Assembly (NCBI GenBank): GCA_023213395.1
Contig: CM041465.1
Span: 70,935,741-70,999,740, forward strand
Direction of reading: 5' to 3'
DNA: 64,000 bases
DNA from: Cycas panzhihuaensis
Taxonomy: Eukaryota; Cycadophyta
The notes below the pieces were generated by a model. It was not told the origin of the DNA. It did no database searches and worked only from the letters and a program-made list of their open reading frames with translations. This document shows, in pieces, positions 11,055-22,258 of this stretch. Within the stretch, counting starts at the first letter, position 1. Every line of letters starts with the position of its first letter. A program made the position numbers and the translations under genes.

Positions 11055-12108
11055 TGATCCAGGAGGATCTACCATATGTTTACAGGATGCGGAAAATGCT
11101 AGGCATTGGCATAACTAAAAGAGATATGGCCAAATAGTATCAAAACTCTATGAAATTTTGTTTAAAGGGATAAGACACATATCACTAGATTTGTACAAAA
11201 GGTGGGGTTCAGAAAATATCATTTGATTAGAGTTCAAGCCTTGTCTTTGCATAAAAATTAATCCCACAGTTAGCAGAAAAAAATAGAAAATATATATTTT
11301 GATTATATGAATAGAAACATGGCCAAATGACATCAACATGAGCTAAAATTTTGAGGAAGCAGAGGAGACATACTTTCCTATACGTGTACAAAATTTGAGT
11401 TAAATTGGAGTCTGTTAAGGTCAGTTACAAGCCGCAACTTTTATGAATTGTATGAAGGCCACTTGGACAGCAGAAAAATAGCAAATACATATTATTACTA
11501 AATGAATAAAAATGTAGTCAAATGACATCCAAATGAGCTGAAAATTTGAGGAAGCTGAGGGGACATAAGTTCCTATACGTGTACCAAATTTGAGCCAAAT
11601 TGGAGTACGTTAAGATCTATTACAAACTGTAACTGTTTAAGAATTGTATGAAGGCCACTTGGACAACATGCATTCTGGTGGTTAGTGGTTATACTTGCAT
11701 GATTGCCACTTGTTAAACATGCAATTCAGGTTTCTTTCTATAAATTGAGCCCTTCTATAGGTTGGAGAGGTGGTTCTTGGAGACTTGACTTGGGAAGCAT
11801 CCTTGGAGAAGCATTTGGAGGGTTGGAATCCCCCTTATGGTATAATTGTAACATTTACTCCTTGTAATTTTACCATTCTTTTGCTAGTTGATTTCTCCAC
11901 CATTAAATGGAGATTTTCATGGTTTAATAAAAGTATTACTCATCATACTTTTGGATCAATGTCAAGAATAATTGATTTGGTGTAGAATTTTCCTTTCATG
12001 GGCTCATTGTTGTTTTAATGTTATTGAGATTTCTACACTAACTCCCAGGATCTCAAGGAGGAAAGGTTGATAATTGATTTCTTCACCAACTAAGCTCTTT
12101 TGGGATCA
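11055..12108 (+). repeat. 5' LTR of gypsy D
   Basis: It aligns end to end with 16485-17539. Two diverged internal sub-repeats occur: 11308-11470 resembles 11507-11668, sharing ATGGCCAAATGACATC-like and GAAGGCCACTTGGACA segments. 'CTATAAATTGAGCCCTTCT' near 11740 looks like a TATA box. A short reading frame at 11770-11985 recurs in the other LTR and is not a gene. Confidence 0.93.
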
Positions 12109-12113
12109 TATTT

Positions 12114-12125
12114 TGGTATCAGAGC
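12114..12125 (+). other. primer binding site of gypsy D
   Basis: TGGTATCAGAGC, a perfect 12-base match to the initiator tRNA-Met complement, lies five bases after the LTR. Confidence 0.93.
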
Positions 12126-12241
12126 CTCTGATCTTTGTTGTAGGGACTTGAATGGTACAAACAAGGAAAGGATACAAAGAGAAAGGTGAAGACTTTCTTG
12201 TGTTGTAATCACCAAGAAGACAAAGAAAGAATCCAAGCACC

Positions 12242-13281
12242 ATGGCTAAAAAAGAAGATGGAGAAATTAGATTTGAAAGGCTTGAGAAGAACGTCGAAGC
12301 CTTGATGCAAATGATGACCCACCTTCTACCTCTAGTCAAAGGAAAAGGTAAAGAGAAGGAATTTGAAGGAGGATCCACATATGACCACGACCATGAAGAG
12401 GAAGAGGAGGAGACCTTAAAGCACTCTTTTGAAGAAAGCAAGGGTACTTCATCTCATCAACCCTTCAAGGTGGAGGCAAAGTTGGATATTCCAACTTATG
12501 ATGGAGAGGTAAATGCTGAAAAGTTGGACCATTGGTTGGATCAACTTGAAACCTACTTCACAATCTATGCTTATAGTAATGCTCAAAAGTTTTCATTTGC
12601 TAGGCTCAAGTTGTGTAAACATGCATTGACATGGTGGAATGCATATTTGAAAACTCATGATGTATCTTCTTTTCATGGAGGGATTTTAAGAAAATAATAA
12701 AGAAGCAATTCTACCCCATAGGTCATGAGGAAGACCAATGGGTCACTTGGCAATATTTACGCCAAGGGAGAGGTGTAAGTGTCCAAGACTATACTTCTTT
12801 ATTTTTTAGGCATGGCATGCTACTTGGTATTAATATGGATGAACATGTCACTCTTATGAAATTCATTGGAGGATTACATGAATACATAAGGAAGGAACTA
12901 AGGCTTTTTAAGGTTCAATCCATTGGAGAAGCAAGTAGGATGGCTATGGCAATAGAAAGTAAAAGCAAGAAATCTACATTCATGTCTAAAGATTCTACTT
13001 TTACTTCTAATAAGTATGAAAAGAATCCTAAATGGCACTCATCAAAAAGACAAGAAGGAAAGAAGAAAAGAACTAATTTTGTTAAAAGTTCTAACTATTG
13101 TGAGCATTGTGATATTAGTGGTCATATTACAGCAAAGTGTTGGAAGTTGCATCCAGAACTAAAGCCGAAGCATATCAAGGATATGGAATTAAGAAAGAAG
13201 GAAAAAGGGAAAGCACTACTTTCTGAGGTGGAGATTCAAAGTGAAGGAGAAGAAGAAGGTCACTCTACTTACAAATTATGA
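12242..13281 (+). pseudogene. gypsy D gag (frameshifted)
   Basis: The start MAKKEDGEIRFERL is the first ATG after the primer site in the coding frame. An acidic stretch (residues 50-65) precedes the retrotransposon gag domain (LDIPTYDGEVNAEKLDHWLDQLETYF, then LTWWNAYL). A frameshift near 12690 moves the reading to the frame that resumes at about 12817. There TLMKFIGGL, a Lys/Ser-rich stretch and a CCHC zinc knuckle follow (CEHC...GH...KC, about 13100-13140). Function: nucleocapsid and capsid. Confidence 0.85.
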
Positions 13282-13744
13282 AGATGATGCTACAAGGGAG
13301 GAACTATTTCACTTGAAGCTTCAAGTGGGAAATAGTATGATTGGTGCCATTATAGATCCGGGAAGCCAAAAGAATTTGATCTCAGAAAGTTTGGTAAAGA
13401 GCATTGGTTTGGTAACTACTCCTCACCCTCATCCATATCCTCTTGGTTGGATCCATAAAGATGTGGAAATGCAAATATCAAAGCAATGTACACTTAAATT
13501 TTCCATCACTAATGATTTTGTTGATGAGGTAATATGTGATGTGGTGCCACCTTTGGATGTATGCCATGTTGTGCTTGGAAGTCCCTACTTGTGGGATCGA
13601 GATGCACTCTTCTATCGAAGGGAGAGAAAGTATCGATTGATGAAGGATAACAAGGGCTTCATCATAAAGGCCACAAAGAAGCACTTGGATAAGATAGCAT
13701 TAATTTCATTACTCAAGCAAAAGGATGATCAATGCATGTGGTAA
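13241..13744 (+). pseudogene. gypsy D protease region
   Basis: This overlaps the end of gag in another frame, so the gag-protease join is either a natural shift or an indel near 13260. The aspartic protease motif is AIIDPGSQKNLIS near 13350-13385. The usual DSG has become DPG, which would disturb the active site. VVLGSPYLW at about 13568 is the second conserved block (VLGMPWL-like). The frame closes at 13744 and RT follows in a shifted frame. Confidence 0.78.
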
Positions 13745-14641
13745 ATTTGTCATCTTAATGGTAAGGAGAAAAGAAGAGCCAAGAGATGAAGAAGGTCCTT
13801 CTACTCACACTCTTCTTATATCACCTAAACAAATGCAACAAATTGAGGAGTTAAAGACAAGGTATGATATTCTATTTCAACATGTTGATGGGCTTCCACC
13901 AAAGAGAAAGATAGAGCATGAAATCACTCTTGTAGGAGATGCACCATTACCTAATGTTGCTTTGTATAGGCACTCCATTGTAGAAAATAATGAGATAAAG
14001 AGGCAAGTTAAGGAGTTGCTTGATCAAGGGGTCATAAGACCTTCATGTTCACCTTGTGGGTCACCAATTATCTTGGTGCCTAAGAAGGATGGAGGATGGA
14101 GAATGTGTATAGATTTTCGTGCTTTGAATAAAATTACAATTAAAAATCGCTACCCTTTGCCTCGTATAGATGATTTGCTTGATCAAATTCAAGATGCTTG
14201 TTATTTCACTAAATTGGTTTTAAAAAGTGGTTATCACCAAGTTAGGGTCAAGGAGGAGGAGGACACATGGAAGGCGGCCTTGAAAACAAAGCAAGGACTC
14301 TTTGAATGGATGGTTATGCCTTTCGGATTGTGTAATGCTCTGCAACATTCATGAGGCTAATGAATGAAATATTAAGGCCTTACTTGGATAATTTTGTTGT
14401 TGTCTATCTTGATGACATTTTGATTTTCGGCAACACATGGGAGGAACATTTGCGGCACATAGAAGAAGTTTTAAAGACTATGGCTAAGCATCATTTGAAG
14501 CTTAATGTGAAGAAGTGCGAATTTGGCAAGGAGAACTTGATCTTCTTAGGCTTTGTGGTTGGAGGAGGAAAGTTGAGCATTGATCCACTCAAGACTCAAG
14601 CCATCCTCAAATGGCCTAGGCCAACAAACATCACGAGGTGA
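13725..14641 (+). pseudogene. gypsy D reverse transcriptase
   Basis: Gypsy RT blocks appear in order: IEHEITL near 13910, LLDQGVIRPS at 14015, SPIILVPKKDGGWRMCIDFRALN at 14060-14130, KLVLKSGYHQV near 14210 (Asp of the usual LDLRSGYHQ replaced), and MVMPFGLCNA at 14310. A frameshift at about 14345 follows. The catalytic YLDDILIF lies at about 14405-14430 in the second frame, then FLGFVV at 14550. The first catalytic Asp is lost, so activity is unlikely even without the frameshift. Confidence 0.88.
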
Positions 14642-15060
14642 GAAGTTTTTAGGAGCTTATCAATACTTGAGAAAGTTCATTCTTCATTTCTCACAGTTGC
14701 GACACCTCTACATGGATTGACAAAATCTAGTAGAAAGTTTACTTAGGGTTCAAGGAGGAAGAAGCCTTTCTTCTTTTAAAGAAGAAAATTTGTGAAGCAC
14801 TTAGGTTTTGGCAATGCCAAATTTGCAAAGGCCTTTTGAAGTCGAAGGCGATGCAGTGGAAATGCGATGGGAGCTGTCCTTATTCAAGATGGGAAGCCTA
14901 TTGCGTACCATTCGGAAGTCTTCACCCCTCAAGTGAAGAACTACCCAACATATGATCGAAATGTTGCACTTCATCAAGCATGCAAGCATTGGAGGTCATA
15001 CTTGCTCGGAAAAGAGAGTACAAAGACTTGTACCATGAAGATGAAGCTTTGAAGGAAGAA
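14642..15060 (+). pseudogene. gypsy D connection and truncated RNase H
   Basis: Sequence after FLGF is frameshifted. GDA near 14845, GAVLIQDGKPIAYHSE at 14868-14915 and HWRSYLLGKE at about 14986-15015 are RNase H blocks. The part that normally follows (the TDH block) is missing and integrase N-terminal linker sequence is joined directly, an internal deletion of perhaps 80-100 codons. Confidence 0.75.
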
Positions 15061-16337
15061 TTAGAGAACCTAGCGAAAGGAAGACCTTCGACTTGCTTGG
15101 AAGGATGGTCTACTTTTCAAAGGGGAGCGGCTCTATGTTAGTCAAAGGAGACAAGATCAAGTGGCTTAGAGAAGCCCATACTTCTAAAGTAGTGGTCACT
15201 TTGGTATAGAAGACTTTAGCAAACTTGAGAAGATATTTTGTATGGCCAAAATGCAAAATGATGTAAACAAATATCTAAAAGGATGTGTAATGTGTAATAC
15301 TTCTAAGCCTTCTTCTAGGAAATTAGGATTGTATACACCACTACCTATTCCCACTAGGCCTTGGGAAAGTATCTCCATTGATTTTTTAGGGGGACTTCCC
15401 ATGACTAGGAAGGGACATGATTATCTTTTTGTTGTTGTAGATAGGTTTTAGTAAAATGATATGTCTAATACCTTGTAAGAAGACAATCACAGTGCAGAGC
15501 GGTGAGTTATTCTTCGAGCATGTATGGAAGAATTTTGGCTTGCCTTCTTCCATCATTTCAGATCGGGACACTTGATTCCTTTCATCATTTTGGAAGTCAC
15601 TATGGGAGATGATGGATACCAAATTGAAGAGGAGTACAAGTTTCCATCCTCAAGCGGATGGACAAACCAGTAGTGAGCAGAACTTTGGTACATCTATTGA
15701 GGGATACAATTCCAAGCATCCAAAGACTTGGGATGAATCATTGGCTTTTCTACAATTTGCTTTTAATAGAGCAATGCATGCATCACACTCTAAAGCACCT
15801 TTTGAAGTTTGTTTGGGATACTTACCTCAAAGTCCATTTGACTTGGAGTTTTCCATGCAAGCTAAGGAAGGATCCGTCAAAGAGAAGGAGGAGCATGACA
15901 AGGCTTTAAGATACTTGGAGAAGATCCGGAGAGTCCACAAAGAAGTACATGATCAACTTCTAAGGACTCAACAAAAGTACAAGGAAAGACATGACAAGCA
16001 TAGGCAAGAGTGTACTTTCCAAGAAGGAGATTTAGTATGGTTATACTTGAGCAAGGAGAGGTTAAAAGGAGAAGGTAAGAAACTCAAACCTATAAGGTAT
16101 GGACCATTCAAGATTTTGAGAAAAGTAGGTGGCAATGCTTTCCAACTTGATCTTCCACCTTATATGCAAATATATTCAGTAGTAAATGCTGAATACTTTA
16201 AACTCTTTGAGCCCTCCATGCTAGATGAGGAACAGGACCAGTTCACTTTACCTTCAGTTGATGATTTGTATTTGGAAAGTGAGGAGCCTCTCAAGGAAGA
16301 TTGTATCTTGGAGAAAATCTACCAAAACAAGACATAA
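15061..16337 (+). pseudogene. gypsy D integrase
   Basis: The HHCC finger ends in CVMCNTSKP near 15285. The core has SIDFLGGLP at 15377 (first Asp), SDRD near 15560 (second Asp) and SSEQNF near 15670 (Glu), so all three catalytic positions remain. A stop at about 15450 and a shift before 15609 break it. The C-terminal open stretch 15609-16337 carries the GPFKILRKVGGNAFQLDLP block. It ends without a chromodomain, unlike gypsy I. Confidence 0.88.
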
Positions 16338-16468
16338 GACACATGAATCTTTCAGGATTGGAGTAGCAGGGCAATTGCCTAGTAAGGCCAAGTGGTTTAG
16401 TAGGCAACAAGGATAACAACACTTCCCCCATCTCTAATTCTAAGCCAAACAGGAGTTGGCTATTTTCC

Positions 16469-16480
16469 AAGGAAGGGGGA
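16469..16480 (+). other. polypurine tract of gypsy D
   Basis: AAGGAAGGGGGA lies just before the 3' LTR, separated by GCCA. Confidence 0.85.
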
Positions 16481-16484
16481 GCCA

Positions 16485-17539
16485 TGATCCAGGAGGATCT
16501 ACCATATGTTTATAGGATGCAGAAAATCCTAGGCATTGGCATAACTAAAAGAGATATGGCCAAATGGTATCAAAACTCTATGAAATTTTGTTTAAAGGGA
16601 TAAGACACATCTCACTAGATGTGTACAAAAGGTGGGGTTCAGAAAATATCATTTGATTAGAGTTCAAGCCTTGTCTTTGCATAAAAATTAATCCCACAGT
16701 TAGCAGAAAAAAAATAGAAAATATATATTTTGATTATATGAATCGAAACATGGCCAAATGACATCAAAATGAGCTAAAATTTTGAGGAAGCAGAGGAGAC
16801 ATATGTTCCTATATGTGTACAAAATTTGAGATAAATTGGAGTCCGTTAAGGCTAGTTACAAGCCACAACTTTTATGAATTGTATGAAGGCCACTTGGACA
16901 GCAGAAAAATAGCAAATACATATTATTACTAAATGAATAAAAATGCAGCCAAATGACATCCAAATGAGCTAAAACTTTGAGGAAGCTGAGGGGACATACG
17001 TTCCTATATGTGTACCAAATTTGAGCTAAATTGGAGTATGTTAAGAGCTATTACAAACTGTAACGTTTTAAGAATTGTATGAAGGCCACTTGGACAACAT
17101 GCATTCTGGTGGTTAGTGGTTATACTTGCATGATTGCCACTTGTTAAACATGCAATTCAGGTTTCTTTCTATAAATTTAGCCCTTCTACAGGTTGGAGAG
17201 GTGGTTCTTGGAGACTTGACCTGGGAAGCATCCTTGGAGAAGCATTTGGAGGGTTGGAATCCCCCTTATGGTATAATTGTAACATTTACTCCTTGTAATT
17301 TTACCATTCTTTTGCTAGTTGATTTCTCCACCATTAAATGGAGATTTTCATGGTTTAATAAAAGTATTACTCATCATACTTTTGGATCAATGTCAAGAAT
17401 AATTGATTTGGTGTAGAATTTTCCTTTCATGGGCTCATTGTTGTTTTGATATTATTGAGCTTTCTACACTAACTCCCAGGATCTCAAGGAGGAAAGGTTG
17501 ATAATTGATTTCTTCACCAACTAAGCTCTTTTGGGATCA
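16485..17539 (+). repeat. 3' LTR of gypsy D
   Basis: It has the same ends as the 5' LTR and only scattered differences. The second ACCTA starts at 17540. Confidence 0.94.
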
Positions 17540-17622
17540 ACCTATTAAGAGTGCCCCAAAGATGTGTATCCCCTGATCAACATAAGGGATAGTAATAACA
17601 TAATTAATATTACATCACAATA
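17540..17622 (-). repeat. right (5') LTR of element C, second part
   Basis: It matches 9345-9426, the outer end of the left LTR of C, and begins with the second ACCTA. It ends 'cacaata' before copia A resumes. Confidence 0.75.
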
Positions 17623-18796
17623 GAAGTTATTACATTGATTGAAGTAGTCATCAAGGATGTGGTATTAAACATTTGATACACATATGTTAAGGGATAGTTT
17701 TTAGTATATCTAAGCTAATTACTACATTTACTACAAATAAATTGATGATCACTTTTGTTATCTTGGCTTTATATGTTGATGAAATTTTATTAATAAGTAA
17801 CAGTAAAAGAATGATCAAGTTTATGAAAGCCTAATTAACATCTCACTTTAAGATAAAGGATGCTAGTGTATCACACTTTATTTTAGGCATTAACATTAAG
17901 AGAGATGGGTATAATAGAAAACTTTATCTTAACTGAAAGAGATATATTGAGTTAATACTATAGAGATTTATGTTATAATATCATAAACCTATCATTGTGC
18001 CTATTTTTATTAGAACTAAATTGTTAACTAAATAATACCCAAAGACTTATTAATATGTTGAAGACATGTTTTTTATTCCCTATACAAATGCAATTGGAAG
18101 TCTAATATATACCATGTATGGTCTATGCTTGACTAGACATTGCCCATGTAGTAGGAGCTATGAGTAAATACATATTTAATTCAGACAAATAATATTGGAT
18201 TATAGTAAAGAGAGTTTTTAGGTATTTATGAGGAACATCATATTATGGAAATTTCTACTAGAAAAGTCCTATTCATAATGGAGTTATGGATCTAAAAGTT
18301 TTATTGATGTTGATTCGACCAAATATCTTAACAATAGAATATCCACAAGTGGTTGTGTTTAACTTATTTAATGGCATAATCAATTGAATAAGCAAGTAAC
18401 AACTAATTATGAAACTTTTAAGCATAGAAGCCAAGTATATGGAAGTTACTTATACATGTAAAAAAGTAGTTTGGCTTTAGGAATTATGCATAGATACTGA
18501 CTTTATACAAAATATAGTAAGGATAAATTATGACTATCAAGATGCAATTTGTCTAGTGAAGAACTCAATAATTCATGCTTGATCAAATCATATTGATGTG
18601 TAGTTCCATTTTATTAGAGATATAGTAAAGAGACATAAAGTGGACTTGTATAAGTGTGATACACATGTGAATTTAATTGGCTCATTAGCCAAAGTAGTTA
18701 GCATAAAGAACTTTACTTTGTATAGAAAAGTAATGGTTATTTGTGGTTTTGGTATTTAGTAGTTTATGCATGCAGGTTCTTTGTAAAGTATTCAAT
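17623..18796 (+). pseudogene. copia A: RT C-terminus and RNase H
   Basis: The RT of A resumes after element C. LALYVDEILLIS near 17768-17800 is the catalytic block, with YVDD changed to YVDE. HFKIKDASVSHFILGI near 17850 and AIGSLIYTMYG near 18090 are further copia RT blocks. RNase H and the pol C-terminus (18320-18740) are heavily eroded and read only in pieces. Stops are frequent throughout. Confidence 0.7.
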
Positions 18797-19290
18797 AAGT
18801 GGGAGTATATTCGATATATTGATCACTTTGTAACACATTACATGGGTATAGATATTACACCTAGACCTAATTAGTAGGTCCTAGGTTGTGGCCTTGGTTT
18901 TGGGGCTAGTGGCCCACTTAGACAAGGGTGTAGGGATGAGAGCCTTTGAGAAAAAAATTTCCTAGTTTTACAAGGCCTTTTTAGCCCATGGTTTTATATC
19001 CATTATATTGCAATTAGTTCTATTTAATTTCATGTAAATTTATCTATATATACTTTTATATAGATATATGTAAAAAGGTTTAAGAGGATTATAAGTTTGG
19101 ATTTACTATGTATTCTTTAATAATTACCCTATTTAAGAAAAGTGGTCTATCATTAGACCTATATCCCTAGTTATTATTGTTGATGTACTTAGCTTATTTC
19201 TTTCGGATTGTTTCAAGTTTTGTTTTCACGTAGATTATCTATTTTATATTTTCTAATATAAAGTTATTATATTAAGTTGGTAGACTGTGT
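18797..19290 (+). repeat. probable 3' LTR of copia A
   Basis: AAGTGGGAGT at about 18797-18806 looks like a copia purine tract. LTR-like DNA follows with a TATA-rich patch (TCTATATATACTTTTATATAG near 19040). No partner LTR is in the window, so neither end can be fixed. Confidence 0.4.
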
Positions 19291-20041
19291 AAGATGCAAG
19301 CAATGATCTCTGAATAAGGTATATCTCTTTAATAGTCAATAACTAATCTTAAAGGAATTTTATGTATTAAATGTAATCAACCATAATATCTATTTATTTT
19401 CAACTATGTAGCTAAATCCATAGGTTCAAGGCTCTCACATTGTCTTTGTATTAAAACAAGAATATTATGATGCCCTATATTTTCTTTGAGGTAGTGGTTC
19501 CTTTAATATTTATAACAATGTTACAACTCATAAATAAGCTAAGAAAACTAAAAGTTATATATCTCTTAGCTTCATATGCTTTGTTTAAATTAATATATAT
19601 GTTTAATTTATTTTGGAAAGAAGTTATTTTTGCTACATTTTTATTTGTTATAAAATTATCCATGTACTTCCATAAATAATTCAAGTAAATAAAAACTAAA
19701 TATTCAATGTTTCTACATAGTATAATTTTTAGAACCAATCAATTTTTTTCTAATAGAACCCAGTATACATCATCTACTAGCCATTTTTCCTTTATTGTAC
19801 ATAAAATTAATAAAAGAACAACTGAAACAACATAAAAATAAAATGTAAAAGTTGTCAAAAACTTGAGTCTATATGTAAGTAACTAGTATAAGTGTATTTA
19901 CTTTCTAGATCTAGTCATAGGTAGCTAGAATTAATTAATAGATGTGTAATTCTAAGTTTTTATTAGAAAAATAATATGGAAATTATGCAAGTCATCATTA
20001 TAAGATGATAGATCTCAAAAAAATAAACTTTATGGTATATT
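19291..20041. other. AT-rich DNA between elements A and G
   Basis: Nothing is recognised on either strand. Overlapping short frames on both strands at 19467-19738 translate to hydrophobic low-complexity sequence, expected by chance at this base composition. Confidence 0.5.
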
Positions 20042-20046
20042 CACAT

Positions 20047-20422
20047 TGTTTGGGAACATGAAATCATATACAAATGTTCCCATCCATAGAATCTTTAACC
20101 ATACACAAGAAGCAAACACAAGTACATAAAAAAAATAGATGCACAATACACATGATTTATGTGGGAAAACCCTTTCAGGAAAAAGCCCACTATAAAAGGA
20201 TCCTTAATGGATCACATTAATTACATAATGGATTAATATAATAATTTATCAAATACAGAAGGGCTCAAGGCATTTATATTCTTTCAAGAGGTGTCACCTA
20301 ATTAGGGTTGTGATCCTCTAAATAAGTTGTAGCTTTTGGCTTCACACCTTTTCACTTAATCACCTTAGTTAAACTACATTAATATTAACATAGTAGCTTA
20401 ACAATTAACTGCCACATTAACA
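20047..20422 (-). repeat. left (3') LTR of copia G
   Basis: It runs from TGTTTGGGAACATG to CCACATTAACA and pairs with 37927-38305. It shares the 'tttatgtgggaaaaccctttcagg' region (20158-20181), a frequent plant copia LTR element. Confidence 0.9.
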
Positions 20423-20431
20423 TCCCCCCTT
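20423..20431 (-). other. polypurine tract of copia G
   Basis: The minus strand reads AAGGGGGGA directly before the LTR start TGTTAATG. Confidence 0.85.
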
Positions 20432-20434
20432 AAT

Positions 20435-20800
20435 GTGAATGTAGGGAGCCTTCCAACTGTAATAGTTGTGTTATCATGAAGGTTAGGACTATCCTACAAC
20501 TTCTTTATATATTGGTGAGTCTAAGTCTCGTATGCATCTTCATGAATTGATCTTTAGTAAGAGGTTTAGTGAACATGTCTACAAGTTGGAATTCACTCAG
20601 ACAATAGTCAACATATAGCTTCCTTGATTTGATTTGGTCATGAATATAATGGTGTTGAATCTCATTATGCTTTATACGTGCATGAAACTCTAGATTCTTC
20701 AACAAACAAATAGTACTATAATTATCAACAAAGATAATCAGGTGTCCATTGGAAACTCCAAGAGACCTTGCAACCATATAACTTCCTTTGTACTAGCATT
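20435..20800 (-). pseudogene. copia G RNase H (C-terminal end of pol)
   Basis: On the minus strand, ASTKEVIWLQGLLE at about 20795-20755 is followed by FVDNYSTICLLKNLEFHARIKHNEIQHHYI and by QLVDMFTKPLTKDQF. This is the standard end of copia RNase H. The frame is shifted once near 20760. Homology is lost just past 20800, where the nested block begins. The last codons lie close to the purine tract, as expected. Confidence 0.82.
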
Positions 20801-20841
20801 GAGACCTTGATATTATACCTTTGTAGAAGATAGCACCATCT

Positions 20842-21743
20842 CCAGACCCAGTATGAAACTCACACCTCCCTTAGGGCCTGGACTTTAGCCAACCTTGGTT
20901 TATTTCAACCAAGGTGAGTATGTGCACAAGTCAAGAACTGGCGGTATAGATCATACAGATGAGATTCCTTTTAGGAATAGTGTAAGATGTTTTCGTATAA
21001 CTAAAAATTGAAATAGAAACTTGCCAAACATGCTTTTTGCTTTGGTGCTTTTTCGGGCAGAAAAGTTTTTGTGGCTTTTCTAAAATCTGACTTTACAAAT
21101 CTATCAGAAATGACATTCTCAACACTTTTTTCTTCTGTCATAAATTTAGATTTCATCATTTAGGCCTTCATATTTGTAATTTCTAAAAATTGCCCATTTA
21201 TCATTATTTATAAATTTTGTGAAAAAATCATAAAATAGGGCAAAATAGTATGCATATAGATTTAGAAAAATAATCATTTTAGTGGCAAATTGATCCGTTT
21301 TTTAGCCCATTATGGCTTTTGTATTAAAGCCTCCAAAATCATATTTGGAAACATTGTACTAAAGCAAGGGAAACCTTGGATCGAAAGCAATATCTGGTTC
21401 CCCTGCTAAATCTAGTATGCTTTTCTATTTACACATATAACATAAAGCATCACAAAAGTAGCAACAACAATAAAGCATCACAAAAGCAACAACAACAACA
21501 AAGCATCATAAAAGTAGCAACAACAATAAAGCAAGCACGAAAAGTAAGTAAGCACATTTGGTAAGTTTCTATTTCAGTTTTCAGTTATACGAAAACATCT
21601 TACACTATTCCTAAAAGGAATCTCATTCGTATGATTTATACCACCAATTCTTGACTTGTGCGCATACTCGTCTTAGTTGAAATAGACCAAGGTTGGCTGA
21701 AGTCTAGGCCCTAAGGGAGGTATGAGTTTCATATTGGGTCTGG
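20842..21743. mobile_element. fold-back element with about 190-bp terminal inverted repeats
   Basis: The left arm (about 20842-21040) is the reverse complement of the right arm (about 21546-21743) at roughly 88-90% by eye. Outer ends are CCAGACCC and GGGTCTGG. The 500-bp spacer has no transposase. A 3-base flank TCT could be a target duplication but is too short to trust. The size and structure fit a non-autonomous DNA transposon (MITE or fold-back type); the superfamily cannot be assigned. Confidence 0.7.
21445..21545. repeat. short tandem repeat (CAACAA / AAAGCATCACAAAAG)
   Basis: Three imperfect units of about 30 bases, each with AAAGCATCAyAAAAG and (CAA)n, lie in the spacer of the fold-back element. 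The Gln-rich translation is an artefact of the repeat. Confidence 0.75.
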
Positions 21744-22258
21744 TCTTAATCAGAATAGTGGTGGAGGGACAAGTTAGCCATACCTATGGCCTCCAATCAG
21801 GGATAATCCTGATAACCACCTAAGAAAACTGAAAACCTTAATACAAGATTAAAATTAACTTGGTCCAATATTTGTCATAGCTGTGGGATACAAAGTACCA
21901 TTTGACTCTTCGGAAGAGGTATAAAGCTGCTCATTGGTGAACTAGGTGAGGATTGGGAGTACTTGGGCTCCACTATGACTTGGATTTCATCACCAAGCGC
22001 AGGTGCAAGTATTATAGGTGAAGGCCCTAATCGTATACTAGAAGCCTTAGGCATTGAAACCTCACCTACATTTGGACATAAGTGAGAGGTTAGTGGCATG
22101 ACACATCACCACTCTTTGCTAGCTCTACATTAGGCCTTATTCTTACATCATTACTTATATTCATTTTTGGTTAATCATTGCTTGCTTCTCATCATAATAA
22201 TCATTTCTATATCCCTACTGCATTAGGTGTATTAGCCACACGTGTGAGTGGCACATAC
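21744..22258. other. unassigned segment between the fold-back element and the TRIM-gypsy unit
   Basis: It is less AT-rich than its surroundings. A minus-strand frame at 21875-22099 gives a Pro/Ser-rich peptide like a polyprotein linker, but no family is recognised. Its last five bases CATAC are the target duplication of the TRIM-gypsy unit. It is therefore the original left neighbour of the copia J leader that resumes at 28603. No match to the J LTR is visible. Confidence 0.4.

Larger units (their letters stand above)
11055..17539 (+). mobile_element. Ty3/gypsy retrotransposon D, inserted in the LTR of C
   Basis: A 6485-bp element with LTRs of 1054 and 1055 bp beginning TGATCC and ending GGGATCA. 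The target duplication ACCTA is at 11050-11054 and 17540-17544. It has a perfect tRNA-Met primer site, gag, protease, RT, a truncated RNase H and integrase in gypsy order, and a purine tract. The LTRs agree at roughly 97% by eye, so it is among the youngest insertions here. Frameshifts and an RNase H deletion make it defective. No chromodomain follows the integrase. Confidence 0.95.
9110..17622 (-). mobile_element. element C: minus-oriented LTR element without coding, split by gypsy D
   Basis: Two LTRs (about 9110-9426, and about 10830-11054 joined to 17545-17622) flank 1.4 kb of internal DNA. On the minus strand the internal part starts with a degenerate tRNA-Met site at about 10816-10828 and ends in the purine tract AGGGGAGAT at about 9427-9435. 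No gag or pol is readable, so C is a non-autonomous (LARD-like) element or a totally eroded copia. It separates the two halves of the copia A RT. Confidence 0.75.

Noticed and set aside
12106-12441. 111-residue minus-strand frame
   Set aside because: Antisense of the gypsy D primer site and gag start.
19467-19738. Overlapping hydrophobic reading frames on both strands
   Set aside because: AT-rich low-complexity translation with no domain and no neighbour support.
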